Below, in pieces: positions 44,593 to 53,180 of a stretch of 64,000 nucleotides of DNA. The stretch is taken from assembly GCF_042140245.1 (NCBI RefSeq), contig NZ_CP159483.1, forward strand, positions 3,720,001 through 3,784,000, in the 5' to 3' direction. Positions within the stretch are counted from its first letter, which is position 1; every line of letters begins with the position of its first letter. The stretch is from MH13 sp042140245. Lineage in GTDB: Bacteria; Pseudomonadota; Alphaproteobacteria; Rhizobiales; MH13. Made by a program: the position numbers and the translations under genes. Under the pieces are notes generated by a model. That model was given only the letters and a program-made list of their open reading frames with translations. It ran no database searches and was not told the origin of the DNA.

Positions 44593-44997
44593 ATGATCAG
44601 GCTTGTGCATCGACTCGGTGGGGTTGCTCTTCTTGCGATGCTGTTCGCGACACCAGCATCAGCGACGGCCACTCTGGCCTGCGTTGGCGTCGACGACCAC
44701 CAGGTGCACGTCACGCTGACACTGGGCAGCGTCCCCGTCTTAGCCGTTGTCAACGCAACCATCGAAACACCTTCGGGCACCTATGCGATGCTGCCGGGCG
44801 ACGGGCATACTGAAATCATCGTCGGCCAAGCCTTCGGTACACCCGATGGACTCTCGGTCGATTTCGCCGATCCAAACGTCCAAGACATCCTGGTCACATT
44901 GCGCACCCTGCAAGCCTATCGCGACCGGCAAGCCGCTCATGTTGGGATACTCGCCATCGGGGATCGTGATGTGTATGCGGTCACCTGCGAAAGCTAG
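44593..44997 (+). CDS. Small secreted protein, unknown function
   Basis: A 134-residue protein starting at ATG 44593 with GGAG upstream. The signal peptide (IRLVHRLGGVALLAMLFATPASA) has a good cleavage site after TPASA. The mature part of about 110 residues is beta-rich (VDDHQVHVTLTLGSVPVLAVVNATIETPSGTY pattern of alternating hydrophobics; key residues only) and has two cysteines, LACVG near the start and VTCES at the end, which could form one disulfide. I do not recognise the family. It follows the oxidoreductase by 41 bp and converges with the TetR gene. Confidence 0.6.
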   Translation: MIRLVHRLGGVALLAMLFATPASATATLACVGVDDHQVHVTLTLGSVPVLAVVNATIETPSGTYAMLPGDGHTEIIVGQAFGTPDGLSVDFADPNVQDILVTLRTLQAYRDRQAAHVGILAIGDRDVYAVTCES

Positions 44998-45009
44998 GCG
45001 CCGCAAAGG

Positions 45010-45624
45010 TCACGCTTTTGGGGAGAACAGCAGTTTGAGGTATGAGCGCAGCAACATGATCTGCTCAGAGGCGCTGTTATGCTCTCGCAAGGCGCGCTGA
45101 AGCACCAGACCGCCCTCAACAACGCTGGAAACCATATCGCCCAGCGCGTCCATGTTGACCGCGTCGCGCGGCTCATAAACGGCAGCGATCTCCTCGAACA
45201 TGGTGCGAAAGCGACGACGCCACCCAAGAATGGCCTCACGGTTCAAGTCCTGCACGCCCTTGTCGAATAGGCGATCTTGATAGGCCGTGGACGCAATGAC
45301 ACACCCGGGATGGCCGTCGGGCATATCGGCCAACATCTCCGCCAGCATTTTCAGACCGATCAGCATCGAGTGTAGCGGATCATCGTTCAGCTCCGCCGCG
45401 CGCGCGAAGATATCGTCATAGAGCGCGTTCTCGGCGTCAATGTAGCGCTCCAGCATGGCCCGGGCGAGCGCGTTCTTATCCTTGAAGTGGTAGAAGAAGC
45501 CACTGCGGGAGATCTCAGCGCCCGCCACGATCTCTTCAATCGAGGTCGCCTCAAAGCCTTTTTCCAGCACGGAGGCTTCAGCAATATCGAGAATCTTGGA
45601 ACGGGTGTTGGTTTTCTCGGTCAT
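45010..45624 (-). CDS. TetR/AcrR-family transcriptional regulator
   Basis: A 204-residue TetR protein starting at ATG 45624. The N-terminal HTH reads RSKILDIAEASVLEKGFEATSIEEIVAGAEISRSGFFYHFKDKNALARAML, of which SIEEIVAGAEISRSGFFYHF is the recognition part. The ligand domain follows, with a GHPGCVIAS segment typical of the TetR_C group. The gene is divergent from the homocysteine S-methyltransferase gene, with 187 bp between them. Control of that neighbour is plausible but not shown. Confidence 0.88.
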   Translation of the reverse strand: MTEKTNTRSKILDIAEASVLEKGFEATSIEEIVAGAEISRSGFFYHFKDKNALARAMLERYIDAENALYDDIFARAAELNDDPLHSMLIGLKMLAEMLADMPDGHPGCVIASTAYQDRLFDKGVQDLNREAILGWRRRFRTMFEEIAAVYEPRDAVNMDALGDMVSSVVEGGLVLQRALREHNSASEQIMLLRSYLKLLFSPKA

Positions 45625-45811
45625 CGGTTTTGTTCCAACTGTACCGTGAGTGCAGTCATCCCGGGCCGTGGAGTGACTGGCCATACAACAATCCAGCTTA
45701 ACCTTTGATTGCATTGCGAAAAAATCATCACACCAACCAAACCACGCGGCCACTATCGTCTGATGGGTACTGCAATCTACTCCTTGCGGCAATCATTGAA
45801 GGAGTAATGCT

Positions 45812-46756
45812 ATGCGAACTGAACACCTCTCAAACGCCCAACGCTTTTATCTTGCCGATGGTGGCTTGGAGACATTCATGATCTTCGACAAAGGTCATGA
45901 CCTCCCCTGCTTTTCTGCTGCCGCCTTGCTGGATAGCGATGTTGGACGCCGCGATCTGACCGCTTACTACGAGACCTATATCGGCCTCGCACGCGCATCG
46001 GGCCGTGGCTTTGTTATCGATGCGCCAACGTGGCGTGCTGGTGTTGCCTGGGCGGAACCGCTTGGCCTGTCAGTTGATGACGTCTTGGCGATCAACACAC
46101 GTGCGGTCGCCTTTGTCTCTGCCATCCGAGATCAGCATGAAAGTGGCACACTGCCTATTGTTCTGAACGGTTTGGTGGGTCCGGCAGGCGATGCCTATGC
46201 ACCTGGCACGCTGCTCAGCGACGGTGAAGCATTCGAGATCCATACGCCGCAAGTGCATGCGCTTGGCAAAGCTGGTGTGGATATGATCAGCGCGATGACG
46301 CTGACCAACGCTGACGAAGCGAGTGGCATGGCACGCGCGGCCAAAGAAATTGATCTACCGGTTGTCCTTGCCTTCACACTGGAAACCGATGGTCGCCTGC
46401 CGTCCGGCCAGCCGCTGCATGAGGCGATTGCTCAGGTAGACGCCGCTACAGGGTCAGCGCCGCTCTATTACATGATCAACTGTGCCCATCCGGACCATTT
46501 CCGCGATGTGCTCGATGACAGCGCAGCTTGGACATCTCGTATTGGCGGCATCCGCTGCAATGCTTCACGGATGAGCCATGCCGAGCTGGATGAAGCTGAA
46601 GAGTTGGATGATGGAAACCCCGTTGAACTGAGCGATCTGAGCATGGAGCTTCTAAAACTGCTGCCAAATGTTCGCGTTGTCGGTGGCTGTTGTGGCACCG
46701 ATCATCGCCATGTCGGCTGCATGGCCCATCACCACGATGTTCGCTCTGCGGCCTAG
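45812..46756 (+). CDS. Homocysteine S-methyltransferase family protein
   Basis: A 314-residue Pfam S-methyl_trans protein. It starts with LADGGLETFMIFDKGHDLP, and has APTWRAGV, NGLVGPAGDAY, DMISAMTLTNADEA (the Glu/Asn region) and the Zn-binding cysteines: NCAHPDHF and GGCCGTDHRHV. Such enzymes transfer a methyl group from S-methylmethionine or another donor to homocysteine without cobalamin. GAGTAATG-like AGGAG lies just before ATG 45812. MetH domains (B12, folate) are absent, so this is not a truncated methionine synthase. Confidence 0.85.
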   Translation: MRTEHLSNAQRFYLADGGLETFMIFDKGHDLPCFSAAALLDSDVGRRDLTAYYETYIGLARASGRGFVIDAPTWRAGVAWAEPLGLSVDDVLAINTRAVAFVSAIRDQHESGTLPIVLNGLVGPAGDAYAPGTLLSDGEAFEIHTPQVHALGKAGVDMISAMTLTNADEASGMARAAKEIDLPVVLAFTLETDGRLPSGQPLHEAIAQVDAATGSAPLYYMINCAHPDHFRDVLDDSAAWTSRIGGIRCNASRMSHAELDEAEELDDGNPVELSDLSMELLKLLPNVRVVGGCCGTDHRHVGCMAHHHDVRSAA

Positions 46757-46772
46757 CCCCTAATCGCCCCAT

Positions 46773-46797
46773 GCCTGGGCGGCTTCTCTGCCCAGGC
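46773..46797 (+). terminator. Hairpin after the homocysteine S-methyltransferase gene
   Basis: GCCTGGGC (46773-46780) and GCCCAGGC (46790-46797) are perfect arms with a 9-nt loop, 16 bp after the stop codon. No T-run follows, so termination may be weak, allowing read-through into the GNAT gene. Confidence 0.5.
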
Positions 46798-46832
46798 CCC
46801 CGCTTCCCCTCCAAGAGTTTGAGTGAAACACA

Positions 46833-47426
46833 ATGTCCCCATCACCTCGTATCCGTCCGGCCGAGCCATCCGACGCGCCCACCCTTGCCAAGCTGATTGA
46901 TATTGCTGGCGAGGGCATCCCACGCTGGCTCTGGAGTCGATCCAGCTCCGATCGCCAAGACCCGCTGGACGTTGGCGCGGAGCGCGCGCATCGCACCGAA
47001 GGTGGCTTTTCCTATCGCAACGCGCTTGTCGCAGAGCGGGACGGTCGGCCGATCGGCATGGTGCTCAGCTATGCTATCGACACGGCACCTGACGACGATC
47101 CCGATGATCTGCCTGCACCTATCGCGCCCTTCGTCGAGTTAGAGGCTCAATCGGTTGGCACATGGTACGTCAATGCGCTGGCCGTTTCGGCTGGCTGGCG
47201 CGGCGCAGGCGTCGGCTCAGCGCTTATGCAAGCTGCTGAAGATCTAGCGCTAAAGGCTGGGTACGGATCGATGAGTATCCAGGTTTACTCGCAGAATGCG
47301 GGTGCAGTGCAGCTCTATCAGCGACTTGGCTACCGCGATCATGCGCGAGCACGCGTACGCGAGCACCCTTGCCAACCCTACTATGATGAGGATGTTCTGC
47401 TTCTGCTCAAGCCTTTGAACTCCTAG
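46833..47426 (+). CDS. GNAT-family N-acetyltransferase
   Basis: A 197-residue GNAT protein. The N-terminal IRPAEPSDAPTLAKLIDIAGEG starts the fold; the acetyl-CoA site is WYVNALAVSAGWRGAGVGSALMQAAE, with the R-G-x-G-x-G/A turn (WRGAGVGSA), followed by YSQNAGAVQLYQRLGYRDHARARV. The acceptor substrate is unknown. It lies downstream of the methyltransferase gene, with a hairpin between them. Confidence 0.85.
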   Translation: MSPSPRIRPAEPSDAPTLAKLIDIAGEGIPRWLWSRSSSDRQDPLDVGAERAHRTEGGFSYRNALVAERDGRPIGMVLSYAIDTAPDDDPDDLPAPIAPFVELEAQSVGTWYVNALAVSAGWRGAGVGSALMQAAEDLALKAGYGSMSIQVYSQNAGAVQLYQRLGYRDHARARVREHPCQPYYDEDVLLLLKPLNS

Positions 47427-47459
47427 GGCATCAACACCAAAGCCGTCGATGCTCGCCGC

Positions 47460-48818
47460 CTAAGCGGCCTTGACCAACGTCAGCTTTGCTGACGGATCAC
47501 CAAAGACCACAACACGGTTTCGACCAGCGGCTTTGGCTTGGTAGAGCGCCTGGTCTGCCTTATCCAAGACGGCCGTCATGTCGGGCTCCAGGCCCGGCTT
47601 GGCGATGCTCAGGCCAAAGGATGCCGTGACACCTGGAATGGATGGATCAGCTGCTGTTTCCATTTGAATGGCGACCCGCAGAGCTTCAGCGCGCACGCGC
47701 AGTGTTTTTGTGTCGCTGGCCGGGATGAGCACCAACAACTCTTCACCACCCCACCGAACGATCAGATCGGTTATGCGCACCTCTTTGCGCAGGGCGCGAA
47801 CAACGGCTTGCAAGACCAGGTCACCGACTGCGTGCCCATGCTCGTCATTGACTTGCTTGAAATGATCAAGGTCCAAAAGCACCACACCCATCGTGCTGCG
47901 CCAGCTGTTTTTAACGAAGTAAGAAATCGCGGCGCGACGTGTGGCGGCACCGGTCAGCGGGTCGGTTTCAACATCGCGTACAAGTTCGCGTTCAAGACGC
48001 CGCGCATTGTCGAGCAGTCCGGCGAAACGCACGCCAAAATACAGGATGCCCACAAGCACCGCTGCCATCTGCGCCGTGTAGAGAAGCGCGAAGCTTGCCC
48101 CATCGGAAAACTGCATTGAGCGCAGGGCAAGTGGCATGATGCAGGCCAATCCCACCCACAGCATGACCTGGCGACGAACAAGACGGCCGGCAGGGGTGTC
48201 ACTTAGGATCAACCTGAAGCCAGAGCGGCGGCTGAAGCGCAGCAGGTTGGCCAGACCGATGCCAAAAATCGCAAGCGCTGTTGGCGCGGCCATTTCACCA
48301 TAAAAATTGTGATTGCCAAGCACCAATCCGTTCAGCGCAACACAGGCCATGAACACACCACCGATGGCAACAGTCATGCCGACCTTGGGTTGGTATTGGC
48401 GTAGCAATTGGCCGGAGGCTACCAAGGCGAACCCAATGGCTGTGTTCCAACCCATAGAACCCAGGCGAACATCCGGGACCAGTTGGTTGATGAATGGCCC
48501 AAGCCACGGTTTAACCGCCGCCAACACAAGCACCCCTACCCACATGGAGCGTTCAAGAGGCGTGCTTGTGCGCAATGGGCGCTGGCTCAACGTCGCGATC
48601 ATGGCCAGCAGCAGGCAGGTCCATGTCAGTGGATGGGTACGCGGGGCATGTCCCTCAGCGTAAAGCTGATCAAACAGACCAAACAGAGTGTCGAGTGGCG
48701 CAACAATAAGGACCAAGGCGGCCATCAGGAGGCCCGCGATGCGAACCTGACCAGCGATCAGAACGGGCTTCATCCTTTGGCCATGCTTGTTAGGGGCCAT
48801 AGTTGTTGCTGGATTCAT
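47460..48818 (-). CDS. Membrane GGDEF-domain protein, probable diguanylate cyclase
   Basis: A 452-residue protein with six to eight hydrophobic segments in residues 20-260 and a C-terminal GGDEF domain from about residue 285. The active-site loop is RWGGEELLVLIP (GGEEL, a catalytically competent variant) preceded by VVLLDLDHFKQVNDEHGHAVGD with the metal-binding Asp residues. A clear RxxD inhibitory site five residues before the motif is not present (ITDLIVRWGGEE has R.TD..-like spacing only loosely). It would make cyclic di-GMP from GTP in response to a membrane signal. It stands alone, and ends 33 bp from the GNAT gene. Confidence 0.9.
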   Translation of the reverse strand: MNPATTMAPNKHGQRMKPVLIAGQVRIAGLLMAALVLIVAPLDTLFGLFDQLYAEGHAPRTHPLTWTCLLLAMIATLSQRPLRTSTPLERSMWVGVLVLAAVKPWLGPFINQLVPDVRLGSMGWNTAIGFALVASGQLLRQYQPKVGMTVAIGGVFMACVALNGLVLGNHNFYGEMAAPTALAIFGIGLANLLRFSRRSGFRLILSDTPAGRLVRRQVMLWVGLACIMPLALRSMQFSDGASFALLYTAQMAAVLVGILYFGVRFAGLLDNARRLERELVRDVETDPLTGAATRRAAISYFVKNSWRSTMGVVLLDLDHFKQVNDEHGHAVGDLVLQAVVRALRKEVRITDLIVRWGGEELLVLIPASDTKTLRVRAEALRVAIQMETAADPSIPGVTASFGLSIAKPGLEPDMTAVLDKADQALYQAKAAGRNRVVVFGDPSAKLTLVKAA

Positions 48819-49059
48819 TGCTTCGACCTACTCCACCGTCACTCTTACGCCAGCAAAGTATCCCCCGGTCACATTTAACAAAATCTTGATTTTGATAGGA
48901 AAATTGAGTCTTTCACAAGTAAAACCTGAAGTTGTATAGAGACTTTACTACGACCGTTTTTGCTTTCCCCCTTCTCATCTTTGGTCTGTCTCCAACCGAC
49001 TGAAACACGGCCATTTCTGCGCACAAGCAGTCGGTCGCCAAGCACATCAGCGTGATTTT

Positions 49060-49075
49060 TGAGGTACGCACCTCA
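49060..49075. promoter_or_regulatory. LacI-type operator 1 of the sugar/polyol ABC operon
   Basis: TGAGGTACGCACCTCA is a palindrome with central CG and one unpaired position. It is the exact reverse complement of operator 2, whose start is 30 bp away (about three helical turns). It lies about 108 bp upstream of the binding-protein start. Confidence 0.75.
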
Positions 49076-49089
49076 TTTTTTTCTTGCTT

Positions 49090-49105
49090 TGAGGTGCGTA
49101 CCTCA
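49090..49105. promoter_or_regulatory. LacI-type operator 2 of the sugar/polyol ABC operon
   Basis: TGAGGTGCGTACCTCA, the reverse complement of operator 1, lies about 78 bp upstream of the binding-protein ATG. Two sites on the same face of the helix suggest cooperative repression or looping. The remaining part of 48819-49175 is AT-rich (promoters for the divergent GGDEF gene and this operon) and shows no gene. Confidence 0.75.
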
Positions 49106-49175
49106 ATTAGGTTCTCAGCAATCCTCGAGAAACGCCGCAAAAGGCGGCAGGGGATGTAACGGGAGGACTGTTCCT

Positions 49176-50513
49176 ATGAAGACATTGAAATTCATGGCTG
49201 CAACCGCGCTCACCGGCGCGATCGGCCTTACTGGCGCTGTTGGCCTTCCGGCCACCGCCGCGCAAGCTGAAGACCTCACGCTGTGCTGGGCCGCCTGGGA
49301 CCCTGCCAATGCGCTGGTTGAGCTTTCCAAACAATTTGAAGAAGAGTCAGGCCACACCATGAACTTTGAGTTTGTGCCATGGCCCAACTTTGCCGACCGT
49401 ATGCTCAACGAGTTGAACTCGGGCGGTCAACTCTGCGACCTGCTAATCGGTGACAGCCAGTGGATCGGCGGCGGCGCAGAGAACGGCCACTATGTGCGCC
49501 TGAACGACTTCTTCGACAATGAAGGCATCTCGATGGATGATTTCGCGCCGGCGACCGTCTATGCCTATTCCACCTGGCCGAAGGGTTCAGAAAACTATTA
49601 CGCCCTGCCCGCCATGGGCGATGCCAATGGCTGGTTCTATCGTCGCGACTGGTTTGAGCGTGAGGACATACGCGCGGCCTATATGGCCGAAACCGGTCAG
49701 GAACTGCGCGAACCACAAACGCAGCGTGAACTTCTGCAAATCGCGCAGTTCTTCCAGGAGCGCGAAATCGACGGTCAGACCCGTTATGGCGCGGCCATCT
49801 TCACCGAACGTGGCTCTGAAGGCATCACGATGGGAGCGACTGGCGCCCTCTATGCTTGGGGCTTCCAGTATGAAAGCGAGCCGGGCTCCTATGACATGCA
49901 AGGTGTTGTCAACGGCCCGAACGCGGTTGAAGCGCTGGAGTTCTACAAAGAGCTTTACGAGACCGCGACGCCTCCTGGCTACACCGACAGCTATATGGGC
50001 GAGTCGCTGGACGCGTTTAAGTCAGGCCAGGTGGCCATGGCAATGAACTGGTTCGCCTTCTTTCCCGGCCTTTATGCCGATCCAGATATTGGCGGCGACA
50101 CGATCGACTTCTTCGTCAATCCACCACAAGAGGTCGCAGCCTCCACGCTGGGCGGACAGGGCATTTCGGTTGTCTCCTACTCAGATAAGCAAGACGCCGC
50201 TTTGGAATACATCGCTTGGTTCGCTCAGCCTGAGGTTCAGGCGCAGTGGTGGGAGCTTGGTGGTTACTCGGCACACAATTCGGTGCTGAACGACCCAGGC
50301 TTTGTCGATAGCGCGCCGTTTGCCGGCGACTTCTTGGAGGCGATGGCTGGCGTTCAGGACTTCTGGCAGGAGCCAGCCTATGCTGAGCTACTCTTGGCCA
50401 TGCAAAAGCGCCTGCACGACTACATTGTCGCCGATCAAGGCACGGCCCAAGAAGCACTGGATCTTCTGGTGGAAGACTGGACGGAAGTCTTCGAAGATGA
50501 GGGCTTGCTCTAA
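49176..50513 (+). CDS. Sugar/polyol ABC transporter solute-binding protein (family 1)
   Basis: A 445-residue periplasmic protein starting at ATG 49176 with GGGAGG at 49161-49166. The signal peptide ends at AAQA. The mature part reads EDLTLCWAAWDPANALVELSKQFEEESG then DLLIGDSQWIG, a typical family 1 carbohydrate-binding protein, with many Trp and Tyr residues (SAYxTWPKG, FQYESEPG) for sugar stacking. It is the first gene of a nine-gene operon that ends with two kinases. A hairpin follows it, as usual after binding-protein genes. Confidence 0.9.
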   Translation: MKTLKFMAATALTGAIGLTGAVGLPATAAQAEDLTLCWAAWDPANALVELSKQFEEESGHTMNFEFVPWPNFADRMLNELNSGGQLCDLLIGDSQWIGGGAENGHYVRLNDFFDNEGISMDDFAPATVYAYSTWPKGSENYYALPAMGDANGWFYRRDWFEREDIRAAYMAETGQELREPQTQRELLQIAQFFQEREIDGQTRYGAAIFTERGSEGITMGATGALYAWGFQYESEPGSYDMQGVVNGPNAVEALEFYKELYETATPPGYTDSYMGESLDAFKSGQVAMAMNWFAFFPGLYADPDIGGDTIDFFVNPPQEVAASTLGGQGISVVSYSDKQDAALEYIAWFAQPEVQAQWWELGGYSAHNSVLNDPGFVDSAPFAGDFLEAMAGVQDFWQEPAYAELLLAMQKRLHDYIVADQGTAQEALDLLVEDWTEVFEDEGLL

Positions 50514-50550
50514 GCATCCTCCCCGCCAGGCTTTGGCCTCGCGAAAACCT

Positions 50551-50581
50551 TGGGTCGCCCCACCCTTCCCTGGGCGGCCCA
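50551..50581 (+). terminator. Stem-loop after the binding-protein gene
   Basis: TGGGTCGCCC (50551-50560) pairs with GGGCGGCCCA (50572-50581), with one G-T wobble and an 11-nt loop. It lies 38 bp after the stop. It probably protects the binding-protein transcript or partially terminates, giving more binding protein than permease. The rest of 50514-50681 shows no gene. Confidence 0.6.
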
Positions 50582-50681
50582 TCTTCCAGCGGCCTATCGC
50601 TGTTGGGCTTGTAGGGCTGGCATGGTGGGGTTTAGCCTTTGCCCATGCCCAAAGACGTCGAAAACCTAAGGAAATCGACCG

Positions 50682-51629
50682 GTGTCAGAGAACACGATAG
50701 AGCGCGCTGCTAGAGCGACGCCGCCCTCCGTTGCGCGCAAAATCCGGGGGCTTAGCGATCGCGCGATTGCCTGGATTTTCGTCGGACCGTCGATCTTCCT
50801 GCTGCTGGCGATCAACATCTTTCCGCTGATCTGGACGATCAATCTGTCGTTCACCAATTTTCGCGCCAATCGGCCAAATCGCGAGGTGGAGTATATCGGC
50901 CTGCGCAATTATGAGCGCATCCTCACCGACAGCGATATCTGGCTGACAATGCAGGCCACAGCGCACTTCCTGTTCTGGACCATCGCGCTGCAAGTGGTGA
51001 TCGGCTTCACGCTCGCCTACCTGATCAACAAGAAGTTCAAGGGCAATGATCTTTGGACCACCATCATCGTGCTGCCGATGATGCTATCGCCTGCTGTGGT
51101 CGGCAATTTTTGGACGTTTCTCTACCAACCCCAGATTGGGCTCTTCAACTATGTGATCTCGTTCTTCACCGGCGTTGATCCGTCCTCTTTCCAGATGATC
51201 GGGGACGTTAGCCTAGCGCCCTGGTCCATCATCATTGTCGACACCTGGATGTGGACGCCGTTCGTGATGCTGATTTGCCTCGCCGGGCTGCGGAGCATTC
51301 CCGACTACATTTACGAGGCGGCCGAAATCGACCGAGCGTCCAAGTGGCGACAGTTCTGGACGATCACCGTGCCGATGGTGCTGCCCTTCCTGATGCTGGC
51401 AGTGCTCTTTCGCGGCATTGAAAACTTCAAGATGTTTGACTTGGTGGTACAGCTCACCGGCGGTGGTCCGGGCTCGGTGACCGAACTCACCTCCATCAAT
51501 CTGAAGCGTGAAGCGTTTGAGAAATGGCGCACCGGCTATGCCTCGGCCTACGCGATTATTCTGTTCGTCACAGTGTTTGGCCTCGCCTCGATCTATGTGA
51601 AGGCGCTCAACAAGGTGAAAGAACGATGA
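50682..51629 (+). CDS. Sugar/polyol ABC transporter permease 1
   Basis: A 315-residue binding-protein-dependent permease of the MalF type, starting at GTG 50682 with AAGGA upstream. Six hydrophobic helices begin near residue 30 (IAWIFVGPSIFLLLAINIFPLIW). The EAA loop is YIYEAAEIDRASKWRQFWTITVPMVLPFL, with the conserved EAAxxDGAxxxxxFxxIxxP pattern. Its TGA overlaps the ATG of permease 2. Confidence 0.92.
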   Translation: MSENTIERAARATPPSVARKIRGLSDRAIAWIFVGPSIFLLLAINIFPLIWTINLSFTNFRANRPNREVEYIGLRNYERILTDSDIWLTMQATAHFLFWTIALQVVIGFTLAYLINKKFKGNDLWTTIIVLPMMLSPAVVGNFWTFLYQPQIGLFNYVISFFTGVDPSSFQMIGDVSLAPWSIIIVDTWMWTPFVMLICLAGLRSIPDYIYEAAEIDRASKWRQFWTITVPMVLPFLMLAVLFRGIENFKMFDLVVQLTGGGPGSVTELTSINLKREAFEKWRTGYASAYAIILFVTVFGLASIYVKALNKVKER

Positions 51630-52561
51630 GCTTTTCCATCACCGAACCGTCCAAGCGCCAAAAGTGGTTCGCTGGAACACTGGTCATTCTCTATGCGGTG
51701 ATCACGATGATCCCGCTGGCGTGGATTTTCATCACCGGCTTCAAGTCGCCCGCCGATGCGATTTCTTATCCGCCGCAGGTGATCTTTGAGCCGACGCTGG
51801 AAGGCTATGTGAACCTCTTCACCCAGCGCACGCGGCAAACACAGGAGTTTCTGGACGCCAACCCACCGGAAGAATGGTACGATGAGATCGTGCGCCAGTA
51901 CGACATGGTGATCGTCGGCCCATCGAAGTTCGGCGAGCGCTTTCTCAACTCCGTTATCATCGGGTTTGGTTCCACGTTCCTATCGGTGTTCCTGGGCACG
52001 CTGGCAGCCTACGCCTTTAGCCGGTTCCGTATACCGCTTGCCGATGATCTGCTGTTCTTCATTCTCTCTACGCGCATGATGCCGCCCATTGCGGTGGCGA
52101 TCCCGATCTTCCTGATGTACCGCGAGCTTGGCTTGTCGGACACGCATCTGGGCATGATCCTGCTCTACACGGCGGTGAACATCTCGCTCGCCGTCTGGCT
52201 GCTGAAAGGCTTCATCGACGAGATCCCGCGCGAGTACGAAGAAGCGGCACTGATCGACGGCTACACACGCTTCCAAGCCTTCTACAAGATCGTGCTGCCA
52301 CAGGCTGCCACCGGCATCGCCTCCACGGCTATCTTTTGCCTGATTTTCGCGTGGAATGAGTACGCGTTTGCCGTGCTGCTCACCTCCGGTACGGCGCAGA
52401 CCGCACCGCCGTTCATCCCGACCATAATCGGTGTGGGTGGGCTCGATTGGCCAGCTGTTGCGGCAGGCGCAACGATCTTCTTGCTGCCGGTCATGATCTT
52501 CACGGTGATGCTGCGCAAGCACCTCTTACGAGGCATTACGTTTGGGGCAGTTAGAAAATGA
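51626..52561 (+). CDS. Sugar/polyol ABC transporter permease 2
   Basis: A 311-residue MalG-type permease with six helices. It overlaps permease 1 by ATGA; the upstream in-frame stretch overlapping permease 1 is not part of the protein. The EAA loop reads EIPREYEEAALIDGYTRFQAFYKIVLPQA. A hydrophilic insert near residues 55-90 (LFTQRTRQTQEFLDANPPEEW) is longer than usual for MalG proteins. Its TGA overlaps the ATG of the small membrane protein. Confidence 0.92.
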   Translation: MSFSITEPSKRQKWFAGTLVILYAVITMIPLAWIFITGFKSPADAISYPPQVIFEPTLEGYVNLFTQRTRQTQEFLDANPPEEWYDEIVRQYDMVIVGPSKFGERFLNSVIIGFGSTFLSVFLGTLAAYAFSRFRIPLADDLLFFILSTRMMPPIAVAIPIFLMYRELGLSDTHLGMILLYTAVNISLAVWLLKGFIDEIPREYEEAALIDGYTRFQAFYKIVLPQAATGIASTAIFCLIFAWNEYAFAVLLTSGTAQTAPPFIPTIIGVGGLDWPAVAAGATIFLLPVMIFTVMLRKHLLRGITFGAVRK

Positions 52562-52755
52562 TGGCGATGACCAAGTTCTTCTCCGGCCTTTTTGGTCTTC
52601 GTCGTGGCGCCTGGGAAATGGTTGCCACCATCCTCATCGCTACCGGTGTGGTGATGCTCATGCAGCCGTTTGCCATTGAGCTCTATACCTACTCTTTCAT
52701 CGTCACGTTGGTGGGCACAGTGATGTTCATCATTGTCAGCCATTTCCGGGAGTAG
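52558..52755 (+). CDS. Small membrane protein embedded in the ABC operon
   Basis: A 65-residue protein that overlaps permease 2 by ATGA. A basic amphipathic N terminus (KFFSGLFGLRRGAWE) is followed by two hydrophobic helices, about residues 20-38 (MVATILIATGVVMLM) and 44-62 (YSFIVTLVGTVMFIIVSHF). It is translationally coupled to the permeases, and may be an accessory subunit of the transporter. I recognise no family. Small accessory membrane proteins are known in other ABC polyol importers; here this is inference. Confidence 0.65.
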   Translation: MMAMTKFFSGLFGLRRGAWEMVATILIATGVVMLMQPFAIELYTYSFIVTLVGTVMFIIVSHFRE

Positions 52756-52760
52756 CGGGC

Positions 52761-53180
52761 ATGGCCAAGATACCGAACACCATGCCAGCCGATGTCGCCC
52801 AGGCGATCAACGCCATGCCAGAACCATCACGCGCGCGGGTTCTGCAACTGCGCGACCTAGTGCTTGCTGAAGCCAGTACGCGCGGCATCGCTCCTCTGGA
52901 AGAAACACTCAAATGGGGCCAGCCATCTTACCTGCCTGGTCGTTCTGGCACGACCATTCGCCTTGGTGCTGACGATGTGACGGGCGGCGCCAAACTGTTC
53001 GTCCATTGCCAAACAAGCCTTGTCGACGACTGGCGCAGCCGCTTTGGCGACCGCCTTGCCTATGAAGGAAACCGAGCCGTCTTGATTGACCCCGAAGGCC
53101 CATTGCCAACCGAAGAACTCTCACTCTGCATCGGCGCGGCGCTCACCTATCACAGCAGCAAGCGAGCGCAGCATGGCTGA
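52761..53180 (+). CDS. DUF1801-family protein
   Basis: A 139-residue soluble protein resembling the YdhG-like DUF1801 group: SRARVLQLRDLVLAEASTRGIAPLEETLKWGQPSYLPGRSGTTIRLG (key residues ETLKWGQPSY...TIRL) and ADDVTGGAKLFVHCQTSLVDDWR. It starts 5 bp after the small membrane protein and overlaps the first ATPase gene at its 3' end. DUF1801 proteins have no assigned activity; their presence in a transporter operon is unusual, and a role there is unproven. Confidence 0.8.
   Translation: MAKIPNTMPADVAQAINAMPEPSRARVLQLRDLVLAEASTRGIAPLEETLKWGQPSYLPGRSGTTIRLGADDVTGGAKLFVHCQTSLVDDWRSRFGDRLAYEGNRAVLIDPEGPLPTEELSLCIGAALTYHSSKRAQHG

Noticed and set aside
45653..45679. CAGTCA...TGACTG inverted repeat as a TetR operator
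   Set aside because: Arms of only 6 bp separated by 15 bp are weak and common by chance; not enough to call an operator.
45812..46756. Fragment of cobalamin-dependent methionine synthase MetH
   Set aside because: The protein is complete at 314 residues with a normal start and the family's terminal CC zinc motif; it is the stand-alone S-methyltransferase type.
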